A stretch of 64,000 nt of DNA from CAZPUR01 sp964589815 (lineage in GTDB: Bacteria > Patescibacteriota > Microgenomatia > UBA1400). How positions within the stretch are numbered: position 1 is the stretch's first letter; every line of letters begins with the position of its first letter. The stretch lies in NCBI GenBank assembly GCA_964589815.1, contig CAZPUR010000004.1, forward strand, positions 1 to 64,000, in the 5' to 3' direction. Below, one piece after another: positions 1-8,428 of the stretch. Both the position numbers and the translations under genes were made by a program. A model generated the notes under the pieces. It was given only the letters and a program-made list of their open reading frames with translations. It was not told the origin of the DNA and searched no databases.

Positions 1-1266
1 GATGTTCATCCGCCTTTATATCAGTTAATCTTGCATTTTTGGTGTAAAGTTTTGCCTTATAATGAATTTTTTCTGAGATTACCGAGTATTATCTTTAGCT
101 TATTAACTTGCTGTTTTATCTATAAAATCTATCAATTAATTTTTAAAGATAAACAAGGGGCTTTTTTTTGTTTTCTATTTTTACTAACTTCGCCTTTATT
201 TATTTACTATGCCCAAGAGGCAAGAATGTATAGCTTATCTGCTTTTTTGGTCACTGCCTCGGTGTATTATTTAATTAAATTTTTTAAGATTAAAAAGATT
301 AAATTCTTAATTCTTAATTCTGCGTTTTTAATCCTTAGTTTTTATTCTCATTATTTATGCTGGTTGATTCTGCCGGTTCAATGGTTATTTTTTTTAATCC
401 AAAAAAACAAAAATAAAAGAATAATTCTCAATTATTTAATTATTCAATTCCTCAGTTACTTTTTCTATTTGCCTTGGTTTCCTGTTCTATTTAACCAATG
501 GAAGATTGGCCAGCAAGCGGCTTTGACGAATAAAGTTTGGGCTCAAACAGTAGGCGGCTTAACCTTTAAAAGCCTGGCTTTATTGCCAATTAAATTTATT
601 ATAGGCAGAACCTCTTTTGATAATAAATTAGTTTATGGTTTTATTGTCTCAGGTTTACTAATTTTTTTCGCTTATTTATTTTGGCGGACGCTAAAAAATA
701 TAAACAATCAGTTTATAAGGTTTTTTTGGTTATGGTTAATTCTGGCGCCATTATTAGGAGCAATCATTAGTCTTAAAACACCGGTTTTTACTTATCATCG
801 CTTTCTTTTTTGCTTGCCTGCTTTTTCCCTGTTACTCAGTAGAGGGATTCTTAGTTTCAAAAGTAGAAAGGTGGTTAACATAATGGCGGGACTGGTTTTA
901 TTAATTAATTTATTTTTTAGTTTTAGATATTTATTAAATCCTAATTTTCATCGCGAAAATTGGAAAGAAGCAGTAAAGATACTCCATCAAAAAAACAAGG
1001 AAGAGGCACCAGTTTTAATTCTTCAAAATGTTACTGCCCCTTTTGATTATTATGATCAAGGGAGAAGCCACAAGGTTTACTTATATCAAAAAGAGGCGAT
1101 TGGGGGGGTTGATTCGGTTTGGTTAATCCCTTATGCTTTGCCTATTTTTGATCCCCTGGATGAAACCAGAGCCTTTTTAGAAAGTAGGGGATTCGTGAGG
1201 GTTTATGAAGAACATTTCAGCGGAGTAACTCTAGAAAAGTGGGGGAAAATTTTAGCGAAGAATTGA
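1..1266 (+). CDS. GT39-like membrane glycosyltransferase, 5' partial
   Basis: Multi-pass membrane glycosyltransferase of the dolichyl-P-mannose mannosyltransferase / ArnT-like class, expected to move a sugar from a polyprenyl-phosphate donor to an acceptor on the outer face of the membrane. The reading frame is open from base 1 and opens with D-V-H-P-P-L-Y, the conserved acidic/HPPLY motif of the first periplasmic loop, so the true start lies upstream of the window; a TTG at 31 is only an internal codon. About ten hydrophobic helices follow and a soluble C-terminal part of roughly 110 residues closes the protein. First visible member of the polysaccharide block. Family assignment is firm; donor and acceptor are unknown. 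Confidence 0.8.
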   Translation, partial: DVHPPLYQLILHFWCKVLPYNEFFLRLPSIIFSLLTCCFIYKIYQLIFKDKQGAFFCFLFLLTSPLFIYYAQEARMYSLSAFLVTASVYYLIKFFKIKKIKFLILNSAFLILSFYSHYLCWLILPVQWLFFLIQKNKNKRIILNYLIIQFLSYFFYLPWFPVLFNQWKIGQQAALTNKVWAQTVGGLTFKSLALLPIKFIIGRTSFDNKLVYGFIVSGLLIFFAYLFWRTLKNINNQFIRFFWLWLILAPLLGAIISLKTPVFTYHRFLFCLPAFSLLLSRGILSFKSRKVVNIMAGLVLLINLFFSFRYLLNPNFHRENWKEAVKILHQKNKEEAPVLILQNVTAPFDYYDQGRSHKVYLYQKEAIGGVDSVWLIPYALPIFDPLDETRAFLESRGFVRVYEEHFSGVTLEKWGKILAKN

Positions 1267-1272
1267 TATAAT
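1264..1272 (+). promoter_or_regulatory. Extended -10 promoter element
   Basis: TG-A-TATAAT 14 nt before the ATG at 1287, overlapping the stop codon of the upstream gene. No convincing -35 box at 17 nt. An AGAAGG Shine-Dalgarno follows, so this transcript would have a normal short leader. The same TTGATATAAT string recurs before murE and ileS. Confidence 0.45.
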
Positions 1273-1286
1273 GAAGAAGGTGTTTT

Positions 1287-2414
1287 ATGAAAATCGGAAT
1301 TGATATTTCTCAGATTGTTTATCCGGGCGGAGTAGGGGTTTATACCAAGAATTTAATTTCTCATTTAGTTAAGATTGATGGCCAAGATCAATATGTTTTT
1401 TTTGCCGCTTCTTTGAGAAAAAAACAGCTTTTAGAAACCTGGTTTTCTCAATTAAAAAAAAAGGCCACGAAAACTAATGTTCAGAGCAGGTTTTTTCCTT
1501 TACCCCCCGTCCTAACGCAGTTGCTTTTTAACCAACTGAGATTTACCAGGATAGAAATTTTTACCGGTAAAATCGACCTTTTTCATACCAGCGACTGGAC
1601 CGAGCCTAAAACAAATTGTTCTAAGGTAACGACGGTTCATGATTTGGCGCCTTTAATCTATCCCCATTTACATCATCCCAAAATTGTGAAGGTTTTCAGC
1701 CAGAAATTAGCTTTAGTAAAGAGAGAGTCTGATTTTATTATCGCTGTTTCCAAAAGCACTAAAAAAGACTTGGTTAATAAATTAGGGATTAAATCAGAAA
1801 AAATAAAAGTGATTTACGAAGCCTTAGATGATGATTTTAAAAAGGCTGAGCCAGACATAAGTTGGTTTAAAAGTTTAGATCTAGGCAATTTTATTGTTTC
1901 TGATGCGATTAAAAACCCCAGAAAAAATCTTAAAAATTTACTTAGGGCTTTTGAGAAAGTTAAAAACAAAAAAATAAAACTGGTTCTTGTAGGCCAGCCT
2001 TTATGGCAGCAAAAAGAATTAGAAGCCTTACTGGAAAAATCAGTTTTTAAAAATAGAATTGTTAAGCTAGATAGAGTTTCTTTAGCCCAGCTTAAAGCCT
2101 TATATCAGAAGGCCAAACTGGCTGTTTTCCCTTCTTTTTATGAGGGCTTTGGCTTACCTCTTTTAGAAGCTTTAAGTTGCGGTTGTCCAGTGGTTTGCTC
2201 TGATAATTCTTCTTTTCCTGAAATAGGAGGAAAAGAAGCCTTATATTGTAGCCCCAATAAGCCAAATCAAATAGCCCAAAAGATTAATCAATTGATTGAA
2301 AATCCAGACTTAAGACTAGAGTTGAAACAAGCAGCTAAGAAGCAAATAAAAAAATTTTCTTGGCAAAAAACAGCCAAAGAAACATTAGAAGCTTATCAAG
2401 AGGCAGTAAGATGA
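1287..2414 (+). CDS. GT4-family glycosyltransferase
   Basis: Retaining GT-B glycosyltransferase, probably building a cell-surface polysaccharide from a nucleotide-sugar donor in the cytoplasm. 375 aa. The N-terminal acceptor domain starts with the glycine-rich loop typical of GT4 (GGVGVY near residue 17); the C-terminal donor domain holds the E-x7-E signature (E at about 286 in YEGFGLPLLEAL) followed by CGCPVVCS and PEIGG. The start is set by AGAAGG seven bases upstream. The stop overlaps the next start as ATGA at 2411-2414, so the two GT4 genes are probably translationally coupled. Sugar specificity cannot be read from the sequence. Confidence 0.85.
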   Translation: MKIGIDISQIVYPGGVGVYTKNLISHLVKIDGQDQYVFFAASLRKKQLLETWFSQLKKKATKTNVQSRFFPLPPVLTQLLFNQLRFTRIEIFTGKIDLFHTSDWTEPKTNCSKVTTVHDLAPLIYPHLHHPKIVKVFSQKLALVKRESDFIIAVSKSTKKDLVNKLGIKSEKIKVIYEALDDDFKKAEPDISWFKSLDLGNFIVSDAIKNPRKNLKNLLRAFEKVKNKKIKLVLVGQPLWQQKELEALLEKSVFKNRIVKLDRVSLAQLKALYQKAKLAVFPSFYEGFGLPLLEALSCGCPVVCSDNSSFPEIGGKEALYCSPNKPNQIAQKINQLIENPDLRLELKQAAKKQIKKFSWQKTAKETLEAYQEAVR

Positions 2415-3577
2415 TAATCGGCATTGACGCTAATGAAGCTAATGTAAAAAATAGGGTAGGCAGTAATGAATATGCATATCAAGTGCTAATGCACTTGTAT
2501 AAAAATCAATCCGCCGGCCGGCGGATAAAATTTAAAATTTTTCTCAAAGAAAAACCTTTAAAAGATTTACCCAAAGAAGCAAGTTGGTGGCAATACAGGG
2601 TGTTAAAACCCAAATTTTTATGGACCCAGTGGCGTTTGCCTTTAGCACTGATTTTAAATAGGGGAGAGGTTGATGTTTTTTTTAGCCCCGGGCACTATGC
2701 TCCCCGCTTTTGCCCCAATCCCCTAGTAATTTCGATTATGGACTTGGCTTTTTTACGCTTTCCTAAACAGTTTAAAAAAGACGATCTGTATCAGCTTAAA
2801 AACTGGACCGAAAGGTCAGTTAAGCAAGCTGATCATATTTTAACCATTTCTGAGTTTACTAAAAAAGAAATTATTCATTTTTATAATTATCCGGCTGATA
2901 AAATTACGGTCACTTACCCTGGAACAAGAAAGTTAAAAGTTAAAAGTGAAAATTCAAAAGTGAAAATTCAAAAGGCAAAGATTTTAGAACAATATAAGAT
3001 AGAAAAAAATAAATACTTTCTTTATATTGGTACGCTTCAACCGCGAAAGAATTTAATTAGGCTAATAGAGGCATTTGCCCGAGCAATCAACAATGAAACA
3101 ATGAAACAATTTAACAATTTGGTTATCGTAGGTAAGAAGGGTTGGTTGTATCAAGAAATATTTGAGAAAGTAGAATCCTTGGGCCTAGAGAAAAATGTCA
3201 TTTTTACTGGTTATGTTGAGGAAAAAGAAAAGAATGCTTTTTTAGAAAATGCTTTTGCTTTAATTCTTCCCTCTTTATATGAGGGTTTTGGTATCCCGGT
3301 TCTGGAAGCAATGCAACTAGGTTGTCCTGTGATTGTTTCCCAAAACTCTTCTTTACCGGAATTAGTAGGGAAAGGAGGATTATATATAGATAATCCTCTA
3401 TCTGTCGATTCTATTTATAAAGCTTTGTTAAAAATGGTAAAATTAGATAATAAGACAAGAAAAGAATTAATCAATAGAGCCCTTAAACAAGCTAAAAAAT
3501 TTTCTTGGCCAAAAGTAGCTAAAGAGATATTGGAGGTTTTATGTTTTACCTTGAAACTAAATCAGGCGAGAAGTTAA
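2411..3577 (+). CDS. GT4-family glycosyltransferase with repeat-derived linker
   Basis: 388-aa GT-B glycosyltransferase. I chose ATG 2411 (M-I-I-G-I-D-A-N-E) rather than an upstream in-frame ATG at 2360 because it gives the canonical first beta strand and an ATGA overlap with the previous gene. The C-terminal domain carries LYEGFGIPVLEAM and GCPVIVSQNSSLPE. Odd features: an 18-bp perfect palindrome (2509-2526) is translated in frame as Q-S-A-G-R-R, and the interdomain linker (about 2930-2974) consists of AAGTTAAAAGT/GAAAATTCAAAAGT-type repeats read as a Lys/Ser-rich stretch. A 9-bp repeat, AATGAAACA, is also translated near 3090-3110. Likely a polysaccharide assembly enzyme; the substrate is unknown. 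Confidence 0.85.
   Translation: MIIGIDANEANVKNRVGSNEYAYQVLMHLYKNQSAGRRIKFKIFLKEKPLKDLPKEASWWQYRVLKPKFLWTQWRLPLALILNRGEVDVFFSPGHYAPRFCPNPLVISIMDLAFLRFPKQFKKDDLYQLKNWTERSVKQADHILTISEFTKKEIIHFYNYPADKITVTYPGTRKLKVKSENSKVKIQKAKILEQYKIEKNKYFLYIGTLQPRKNLIRLIEAFARAINNETMKQFNNLVIVGKKGWLYQEIFEKVESLGLEKNVIFTGYVEEKEKNAFLENAFALILPSLYEGFGIPVLEAMQLGCPVIVSQNSSLPELVGKGGLYIDNPLSVDSIYKALLKMVKLDNKTRKELINRALKQAKKFSWPKVAKEILEVLCFTLKLNQARS
2509..2526. repeat. 18-bp perfect palindrome inside a CDS
   Basis: ATCCGCCGG followed by its exact reverse complement, inside the GT4 gene at 2411. Its GC-only core stands out from the AT-rich surroundings and resembles the palindrome at 50056-50071 and the hairpin at 19484-19502. 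Confidence 0.8.
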
Positions 3578-4143
3578 ATATTAAACAAGCCTTACCGAAA
3601 ATAATCAATCGTTGGTATAATTATTGCCTTGATTTCAAGTTAATGCTACTTTGTTATGTTGGTTATATTCCTTCTCATTGTTTTCGCCGGTTTTGTTATC
3701 GATTGGCGGGAATTAAAATTGGTCGAGGTTCTACTATTCATATGTGGGCCAGGTTTTATGAGTCAAAGAATATTGTTATTGGAGAAGATACGATTATTGG
3801 CGACCATTGTTTTTTAGACGGCAGAGCCTCGCTTAAAATTGGTTCTCATACCGCCATTGCTTCTCAGGTTTTGATTTATAACAGCCAGCATGATGTTGAT
3901 TCTGAAGATTTTCGGCCAGTTGAATACCCAATCGAGATTGGCGATTATTGTTTTATTGGTGTCCGAGCCATTATTCTTCCTGGAGTAAAAATTGGTAGAG
4001 GAGCAATAGTTGCTTCTGGAGCAGTGGTGACCAAAGATGTAGCTCCAATGATGATTGTAGCCGGAGTGCCGGCTAAGGAAATAAGAAAAAGAGGGGTGAA
4101 AAAGCTTAATTATAGATTAGGACGGGCAAGACTGTTTCAATAA
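3541..4143 (+). CDS. Hexapeptide-repeat O-acyltransferase (left-handed beta-helix)
   Basis: 200-aa acyltransferase of the maltose/galactoside acetyltransferase-like (LbH) superfamily, likely to O- or N-acetylate a sugar of the surface glycan. An N-terminal hydrophobic segment (about 30-50) precedes repeated I-G-x4 hexapeptide coils from about residue 58. The loop NSQHDVDSEDF carries the catalytic-type histidine, and the closing motif GAVVTKDV...VAGVPAK is classic for the family. ATG 3541 overlaps the end of the preceding GT4 gene by 37 bases and follows TTGGAGG. The acceptor is unknown. Confidence 0.8.
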   Translation: MFYLETKSGEKLNIKQALPKIINRWYNYCLDFKLMLLCYVGYIPSHCFRRFCYRLAGIKIGRGSTIHMWARFYESKNIVIGEDTIIGDHCFLDGRASLKIGSHTAIASQVLIYNSQHDVDSEDFRPVEYPIEIGDYCFIGVRAIILPGVKIGRGAIVASGAVVTKDVAPMMIVAGVPAKEIRKRGVKKLNYRLGRARLFQ

Positions 4144-4145
4144 TT

Positions 4146-4362
4146 TTAAGAATATGCTGAGGTCGTTTAGTTAAAAATTTTTTCTTCCAATCGCACGCGA
4201 ATATATTTGGAAGACCTAAAATAGTTGGTATTAAATAAGGCATAAAGACGCCCTCGAGTTATTAAAGAACAATCCTTAGGGCGAGGGAAGAGTAAAGTCA
4301 AAGGCGCGATGCTATCAATAGGAAGAAAGAAAATTTTTCCTAAACTTCCCGCATATTCTTAA
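4146..4362. mobile_element. Possible 217-bp MITE-like element with 12-bp terminal inverted repeats
   Basis: A 223-base intergenic region between two + strand genes. TTAAGAATATGC at 4146-4157 is exactly inverted at 4351-4362, and the similarity continues inward imperfectly for about 40 bases on each side, giving a long imperfect hairpin. A second stem lies in the middle (CCCTCG near 4250, CGAGGG near 4283). The minus strand has two overlapping stop-free stretches (one reads M-P-Y-L-I-P-T-I-L-G-L-P-N-I-F), so a decayed gene fragment is an alternative. Nothing else recognised. Confidence 0.35.
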
Positions 4363-4366
4363 TAAA

Positions 4367-5263
4367 TTGTTAGTTTCCATCATTATTCCCAGCTTTAATA
4401 CTAAAAAACTTTTGCAAAACTGCCTAAGGTCTATTTTTGAACAAACAAAAAATATTAGTTTTGAGGTGATTGTAGCGGATAATGCTTCGACTGATGGTAC
4501 CGTTAAACTGATTCAAACTAAATTTCCCCAAGTAAAGTTGATCAAGAATCGAACTAACTTAGGTTATGCTAAGGCCAATAATCAAGCCCTGCGGCAAGCT
4601 CAAGGCAGGGTCATTTTATTTCTTAATTCAGACACCATCATTTTAGAGAAGGCCATAGAAAAATCAGTTGAGTTTATAAGACAAAGAGAAGATGTTGATA
4701 TTTTGGGCTGCCAGCTTTTATATCAGGATAAAACCATTCAACCATCAGGCGGCTTTTTCCCCAGCTTAACAAGAGTTTTTTTACAAATGTTCTTTATTGA
4801 CGATTTGCCTTTAGTTAATCATTTGGTAAAACCTTATCAGCAAAAAAGAAAAAGCTTTTATCGAAAAACTCAAAAATTGGATTGGGTTACGGGAGCATTT
4901 TTAATGGCAAAAAAGAAAGTGGTTGATAAGATTAAGGGTTTTGATGAAAAGTTTTTTATGTATAGCGAAGAAGTTGATTTTTGCTATCGAGCTAAAAAAG
5001 CGGGTTTTCAAGTTTGGTTTTGCCCCTTGGCTAAAATAGTTCATTTAAAGGGAAAAAGTTCGGCTGATGGTTTCAGAACCGCAGTTTTAGGCGAATACCA
5101 GGGACTGAGAAAATTTTATGAGAAATACCAGCCTGGATTAGGCTTGCTTATCTTAAGATTTTTGCTTAAAATAGGGGCCCTTTTAAGAATCTTTGTTTTT
5201 GGTATACTTAAAGGAGACAAGAATAAAAAGGAGATTTATGAAAAAGCTTTTGCTTTGGCTTGA
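4367..5263 (+). CDS. GT2-family glycosyltransferase (rhamnosyltransferase-like)
   Basis: 298-aa inverting GT-A enzyme resembling rhamnosyltransferases that extend polyprenyl-diphosphate-linked glycans. Visible: VSIIIPSFNT at the N terminus, ADNASTDGT, the metal-binding LNSDT (DxD equivalent) near residue 87, a GAFLMAKK acceptor loop, and SEEVDFCYR with HLKGKSS near the C terminus. The only in-frame start with a good N terminus is TTG 4367, with no clear Shine-Dalgarno; it lies just beyond the inverted repeat that ends at 4362. The next gene begins inside its 3' end. A palindrome-like string is translated as ALRQAQG (about 4588-4610). Confidence 0.8.
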   Translation: MLVSIIIPSFNTKKLLQNCLRSIFEQTKNISFEVIVADNASTDGTVKLIQTKFPQVKLIKNRTNLGYAKANNQALRQAQGRVILFLNSDTIILEKAIEKSVEFIRQREDVDILGCQLLYQDKTIQPSGGFFPSLTRVFLQMFFIDDLPLVNHLVKPYQQKRKSFYRKTQKLDWVTGAFLMAKKKVVDKIKGFDEKFFMYSEEVDFCYRAKKAGFQVWFCPLAKIVHLKGKSSADGFRTAVLGEYQGLRKFYEKYQPGLGLLILRFLLKIGALLRIFVFGILKGDKNKKEIYEKAFALA

Positions 5264-6860
5264 CGAGAACATTTTGACGGTTTTTTCCTTTTTCTTGATT
5301 ATTTTCATCCCTCTATATCCTAAGATTCCTTTGTTTGAGGCGATTCCTGGTTACATTGTCAGAGTCCGCTTAGAAGATGTTTTTATTTTAATCGCCTTTT
5401 TGGTTTTTTTGATTCAGGTAATAAGAAAAAAAGCCCAGTTTAAATCGATTATTTTTTGGCCTATGGTGGCCTATCTTTTTTTTGGCCTGATTTCTATTCC
5501 TTCGGCAGTTTTTATTTCCAAAACCATTCCTTTGGACAAACTTCATATTTATAAGGCGGGGCTCCATTGGTTGAGGAGAATAGAATATTTTAGCCTCCTT
5601 TTTATTTTTTACAACGGCATTAGAACTCTAAGAAAGGGAAAGAAACTTTTTCTTTTGGTTTTACTGGCTTTGATTTTAGTTTCTATTTACGGTTTTGGTC
5701 AAAAATATCTTTATTGGCCGCTTTACTCGACTATGAACCGGGAGTTTTCCAAAGGGATGAAACTTTATTTGACTGAACATGCCCGAGTCCCTTCTACTTT
5801 TGGCGGCCATTATGACTTGGCCGCCTTTTTAGTTTTATTTTTAACCTTATTAATGAGTTTCTTTGTTATTTTAAAAGGGAAGGTTTTAAGATGGCTTTAT
5901 TTACTGGCTTTTATACTTAGCTACTGGCTTTTAATTTTAACTGCCTCCAGAACCTCATTTATTGCCTATATTGCGGCGATTACAGTTTTATTTTTTATTT
6001 TTATTTTTAAAAAGGGTTTTTTGTGGTCTTTGCCCCGTTGGTTGAGTATTATTTTATTTAGTTTTTCAGTGATGCTTATGTTTGGTGACTTATCAGATCG
6101 CTTTGCCCACTTTTTTAAGATGCCCCAGATTAAGGAAAAATTAAAACTTAATACCCTTCTTCAACCGCTTAGACCCGCCCCTAAAGAAGCCTTAAAGATT
6201 AGCGATGAGATTGCTTTGGTTATGGATAAAACTGACGAACGACCGGTTTTAGAAAAACCAGAAGACTTAGGCGGGAACCAGAGCGGTAGAGCCACTAGTT
6301 CTGCTGGGCTTCCACCTGATGTTTACGAAGACATTCCTGATTATTACCTTGAAGCAACAGGAAGCGCTACTATGGCAGCAGTTTTAATTCCGGTTCAGCG
6401 TACTTTTTCTGAAAACGCTTATAAATATGGTTTATCTACCGCTATTAGATTGGACGCTTTATGGCCTCGGGCGATTGCCGGTTTTAAGAAAAATCCCCTC
6501 TTAGGATCAGGTTATTCTACTCTGAGTAAAAACGCGGTTGAGCAATTTACCGAAGCTGAATCAACAGATAATGATTATTTAAGAACTTTAGGAGAAACAG
6601 GAATTTTAGGCTTTCTTTCTTTTTTCAGTATTATTTTCTTACTGATTAAAACCAGCTTTGAACTTTTAAAAAGAAAAAAACTAGACCCTTATGTTTTAGC
6701 TTTTAGCGCCGCCTTTTTATCTTTTACCGTAGGGCTTCTGATTAATGCTTTGTATATTGATGTTTTTGAGGCCTCAAAAGTAGCTTTTATGTTTTGGGCT
6801 CTAAGCGGGGTTTTATTGGCTTTTGCCAGCGAAATAAAAAATCCGGCCATTAAAAGATGA
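5238..6860 (+). CDS. O-antigen ligase/polymerase-like membrane protein
   Basis: 540-aa multi-pass membrane protein of the Wzy/WaaL (O-antigen ligase) class, which polymerises or transfers polyprenyl-diphosphate-linked glycans on the outer face of the membrane. ATG 5238 follows AAAAGGAG; an upstream in-frame ATG at 5193 lies in the preceding gene and adds no hydrophobic start. About ten to twelve helices with a large external loop near residues 285-410, followed by GSGYSTLSKNA and a TDNDYLRTLGETGILG motif typical of the family. ATGA overlap with the next gene at 6857. Whether it is a polymerase or a ligase cannot be decided here. Confidence 0.75.
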   Translation: MKKLLLWLDENILTVFSFFLIIFIPLYPKIPLFEAIPGYIVRVRLEDVFILIAFLVFLIQVIRKKAQFKSIIFWPMVAYLFFGLISIPSAVFISKTIPLDKLHIYKAGLHWLRRIEYFSLLFIFYNGIRTLRKGKKLFLLVLLALILVSIYGFGQKYLYWPLYSTMNREFSKGMKLYLTEHARVPSTFGGHYDLAAFLVLFLTLLMSFFVILKGKVLRWLYLLAFILSYWLLILTASRTSFIAYIAAITVLFFIFIFKKGFLWSLPRWLSIILFSFSVMLMFGDLSDRFAHFFKMPQIKEKLKLNTLLQPLRPAPKEALKISDEIALVMDKTDERPVLEKPEDLGGNQSGRATSSAGLPPDVYEDIPDYYLEATGSATMAAVLIPVQRTFSENAYKYGLSTAIRLDALWPRAIAGFKKNPLLGSGYSTLSKNAVEQFTEAESTDNDYLRTLGETGILGFLSFFSIIFLLIKTSFELLKRKKLDPYVLAFSAAFLSFTVGLLINALYIDVFEASKVAFMFWALSGVLLAFASEIKNPAIKR

Positions 6861-8296
6861 AGTTTAAAATTATTTTTTTAATTCTTATTTTTCTGTTAAG
6901 TTTTGCTTTGAGAACCTACCGGATTGACAATCCGATCGCTGACTGGCATTCTTGGCGTCAAGCGGATACCGCCGCCGTGGCTAGGAATTTTGCTACTCAA
7001 GGGGTTAACTTTTTATATCCTCAAAATCATAACTTTTTTAAGCAAAACCCTAATGATTTGCCTAATCCCAATCGTTATTTTCTTAATGAATTTCCTTTAT
7101 ATAATGCCGCCGTAGCTGGAGTTTATAAAATTTTCGGTATTGAAGAAAGATATGCTCGTTTGGTAAGCGTTTTTATGGCTTCTTTGACAGGAGTTTTCCT
7201 TTATTTGTTAGTAGAAAAACATTCTTCTAAACTAGCCGCTTATTTATCAGCTTTTTTTTGGGCAGTTTTACCTTATAACATTTACTATGGCCGGGTGGTT
7301 ATGCCGGACCCGACTTTTATCTTTTTTTCTGTTTTATCTTTATACTTGATTTCTTTATGGACAGAAAAAGAGGGTCTGATTTGGGCCATTTTTTCAGGCA
7401 TGGCTTTGACTTTAGGGATGTTGGTTAAACCTTATACTATTTTCTTAGGTTTACCGGCGGCCTATTTAATTTTTAAAAAATGGGGTCTTAAAAGTTTTAA
7501 AAAGCCCGAGGTTTATTTATTTGGGATGGTTAGTTTACTGCCCTTTTTGGCTTGGCGCTGGCACATCAACCAGCATCCTGAAGGAATGTTTGGTTCAAAC
7601 TGGCTGATTAATGCGACTGAAATTAGGTTTAAAGGCGCTTTTTTCCGTTGGATTATTTTTGACCGGATGAACCGCCTGATTTTTGCCACCGGTGGTTTTG
7701 TGCTCTTCTTTTTTGGTCTGGTGGCCAAGAAAAATAAAGATGAAGCTTTATTTTTCTTCTCTTGGTTGGTGGCCATAGCCGCTTATATCACTTTTTTTGC
7801 TATGGGTAATGTTACTCATGATTATTACCAGATGCCTTTGGTGCCGATTGGCTGTTATTTTATGGCCAAAGGGGTAGAATTTTTAGTGGTTAAAAAGAGA
7901 AACTTTTTTGAGCAGATTTTTAATATCGGTCTGGCTTTGGCTTTAATCTTATTAATGCTGGCTTTTGGTTGGTATGAAGTGAGGGGGTTTTTCAGTATTA
8001 ACCGCTGGGAAATCGTCGAAGCAGGCAGAGAAGTTGATCAAATTGTTCCTCAGGGGGCCAAAGTGATTGCCCCCTATAACCGGGACCCAGCTTTTTTATA
8101 TCAGACCAATCGCAATGGCTGGTCAGGCTTAAGAAATATGGAAGAATTGAAGGAATATATGCAAGAAGGAGCCACCCATTATGTCAGCGTAGATTTTGAT
8201 GAGATGACCAATGAATTAATGCAGGCCTGCCAGGCAATGGAAAGAACAGACAAGTATGTTATCATTGACCTTCAAGAGTGTGATAATCTAAATTAA
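6857..8296 (+). CDS. GT39-like membrane glycosyltransferase
   Basis: 479-aa integral membrane glycosyltransferase of the PMT/ArnT clan. The N-terminal helix is followed by DWHSWRQADTAAVARNF, the acidic external loop seen in CPR members of this family, then by about ten membrane helices and a soluble C-terminal domain (from about 390) with VIAPYNRDPAFLYQTNR. It probably transfers a sugar from polyprenyl-phosphate to a glycan or protein outside the cytoplasm. Translationally coupled to the O-antigen ligase-like gene by ATGA. Confidence 0.75.
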   Translation: MKFKIIFLILIFLLSFALRTYRIDNPIADWHSWRQADTAAVARNFATQGVNFLYPQNHNFFKQNPNDLPNPNRYFLNEFPLYNAAVAGVYKIFGIEERYARLVSVFMASLTGVFLYLLVEKHSSKLAAYLSAFFWAVLPYNIYYGRVVMPDPTFIFFSVLSLYLISLWTEKEGLIWAIFSGMALTLGMLVKPYTIFLGLPAAYLIFKKWGLKSFKKPEVYLFGMVSLLPFLAWRWHINQHPEGMFGSNWLINATEIRFKGAFFRWIIFDRMNRLIFATGGFVLFFFGLVAKKNKDEALFFFSWLVAIAAYITFFAMGNVTHDYYQMPLVPIGCYFMAKGVEFLVVKKRNFFEQIFNIGLALALILLMLAFGWYEVRGFFSINRWEIVEAGREVDQIVPQGAKVIAPYNRDPAFLYQTNRNGWSGLRNMEELKEYMQEGATHYVSVDFDEMTNELMQACQAMERTDKYVIIDLQECDNLN

Positions 8297-8428
8297 ATGA
8301 TCAAATTCCAAGCAACAAATTCCAAACAATATTCAATGTCAAAATTCAAAACTCAAAACAGTTTAGAATTTGAGAAATTTGAATTTAGAATTTGTTTGCG
8401 ATTTGTAATTTGTTATTTGTGATTTATT
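8297..8428. repeat. AT-rich imperfect inverted repeat, family R1
   Basis: Non-coding spacer made of CAAATTCCAAAC-type words in its left half and their complements (GAATTTAGAATTTGTTTG, ATTTGTAATTTG) in its right half, so the whole spacer can fold on itself. Similar spacers lie at 29535-29682, 45511-45634 and 49964-50135. No gene seen. Confidence 0.65.

Noticed and set aside
2360..2410. Longer start for the second GT4 gene
   Set aside because: The extra 17 residues are antisocial to the Rossmann start and come from the previous gene in another frame; ATG 2411 gives an ATGA overlap.
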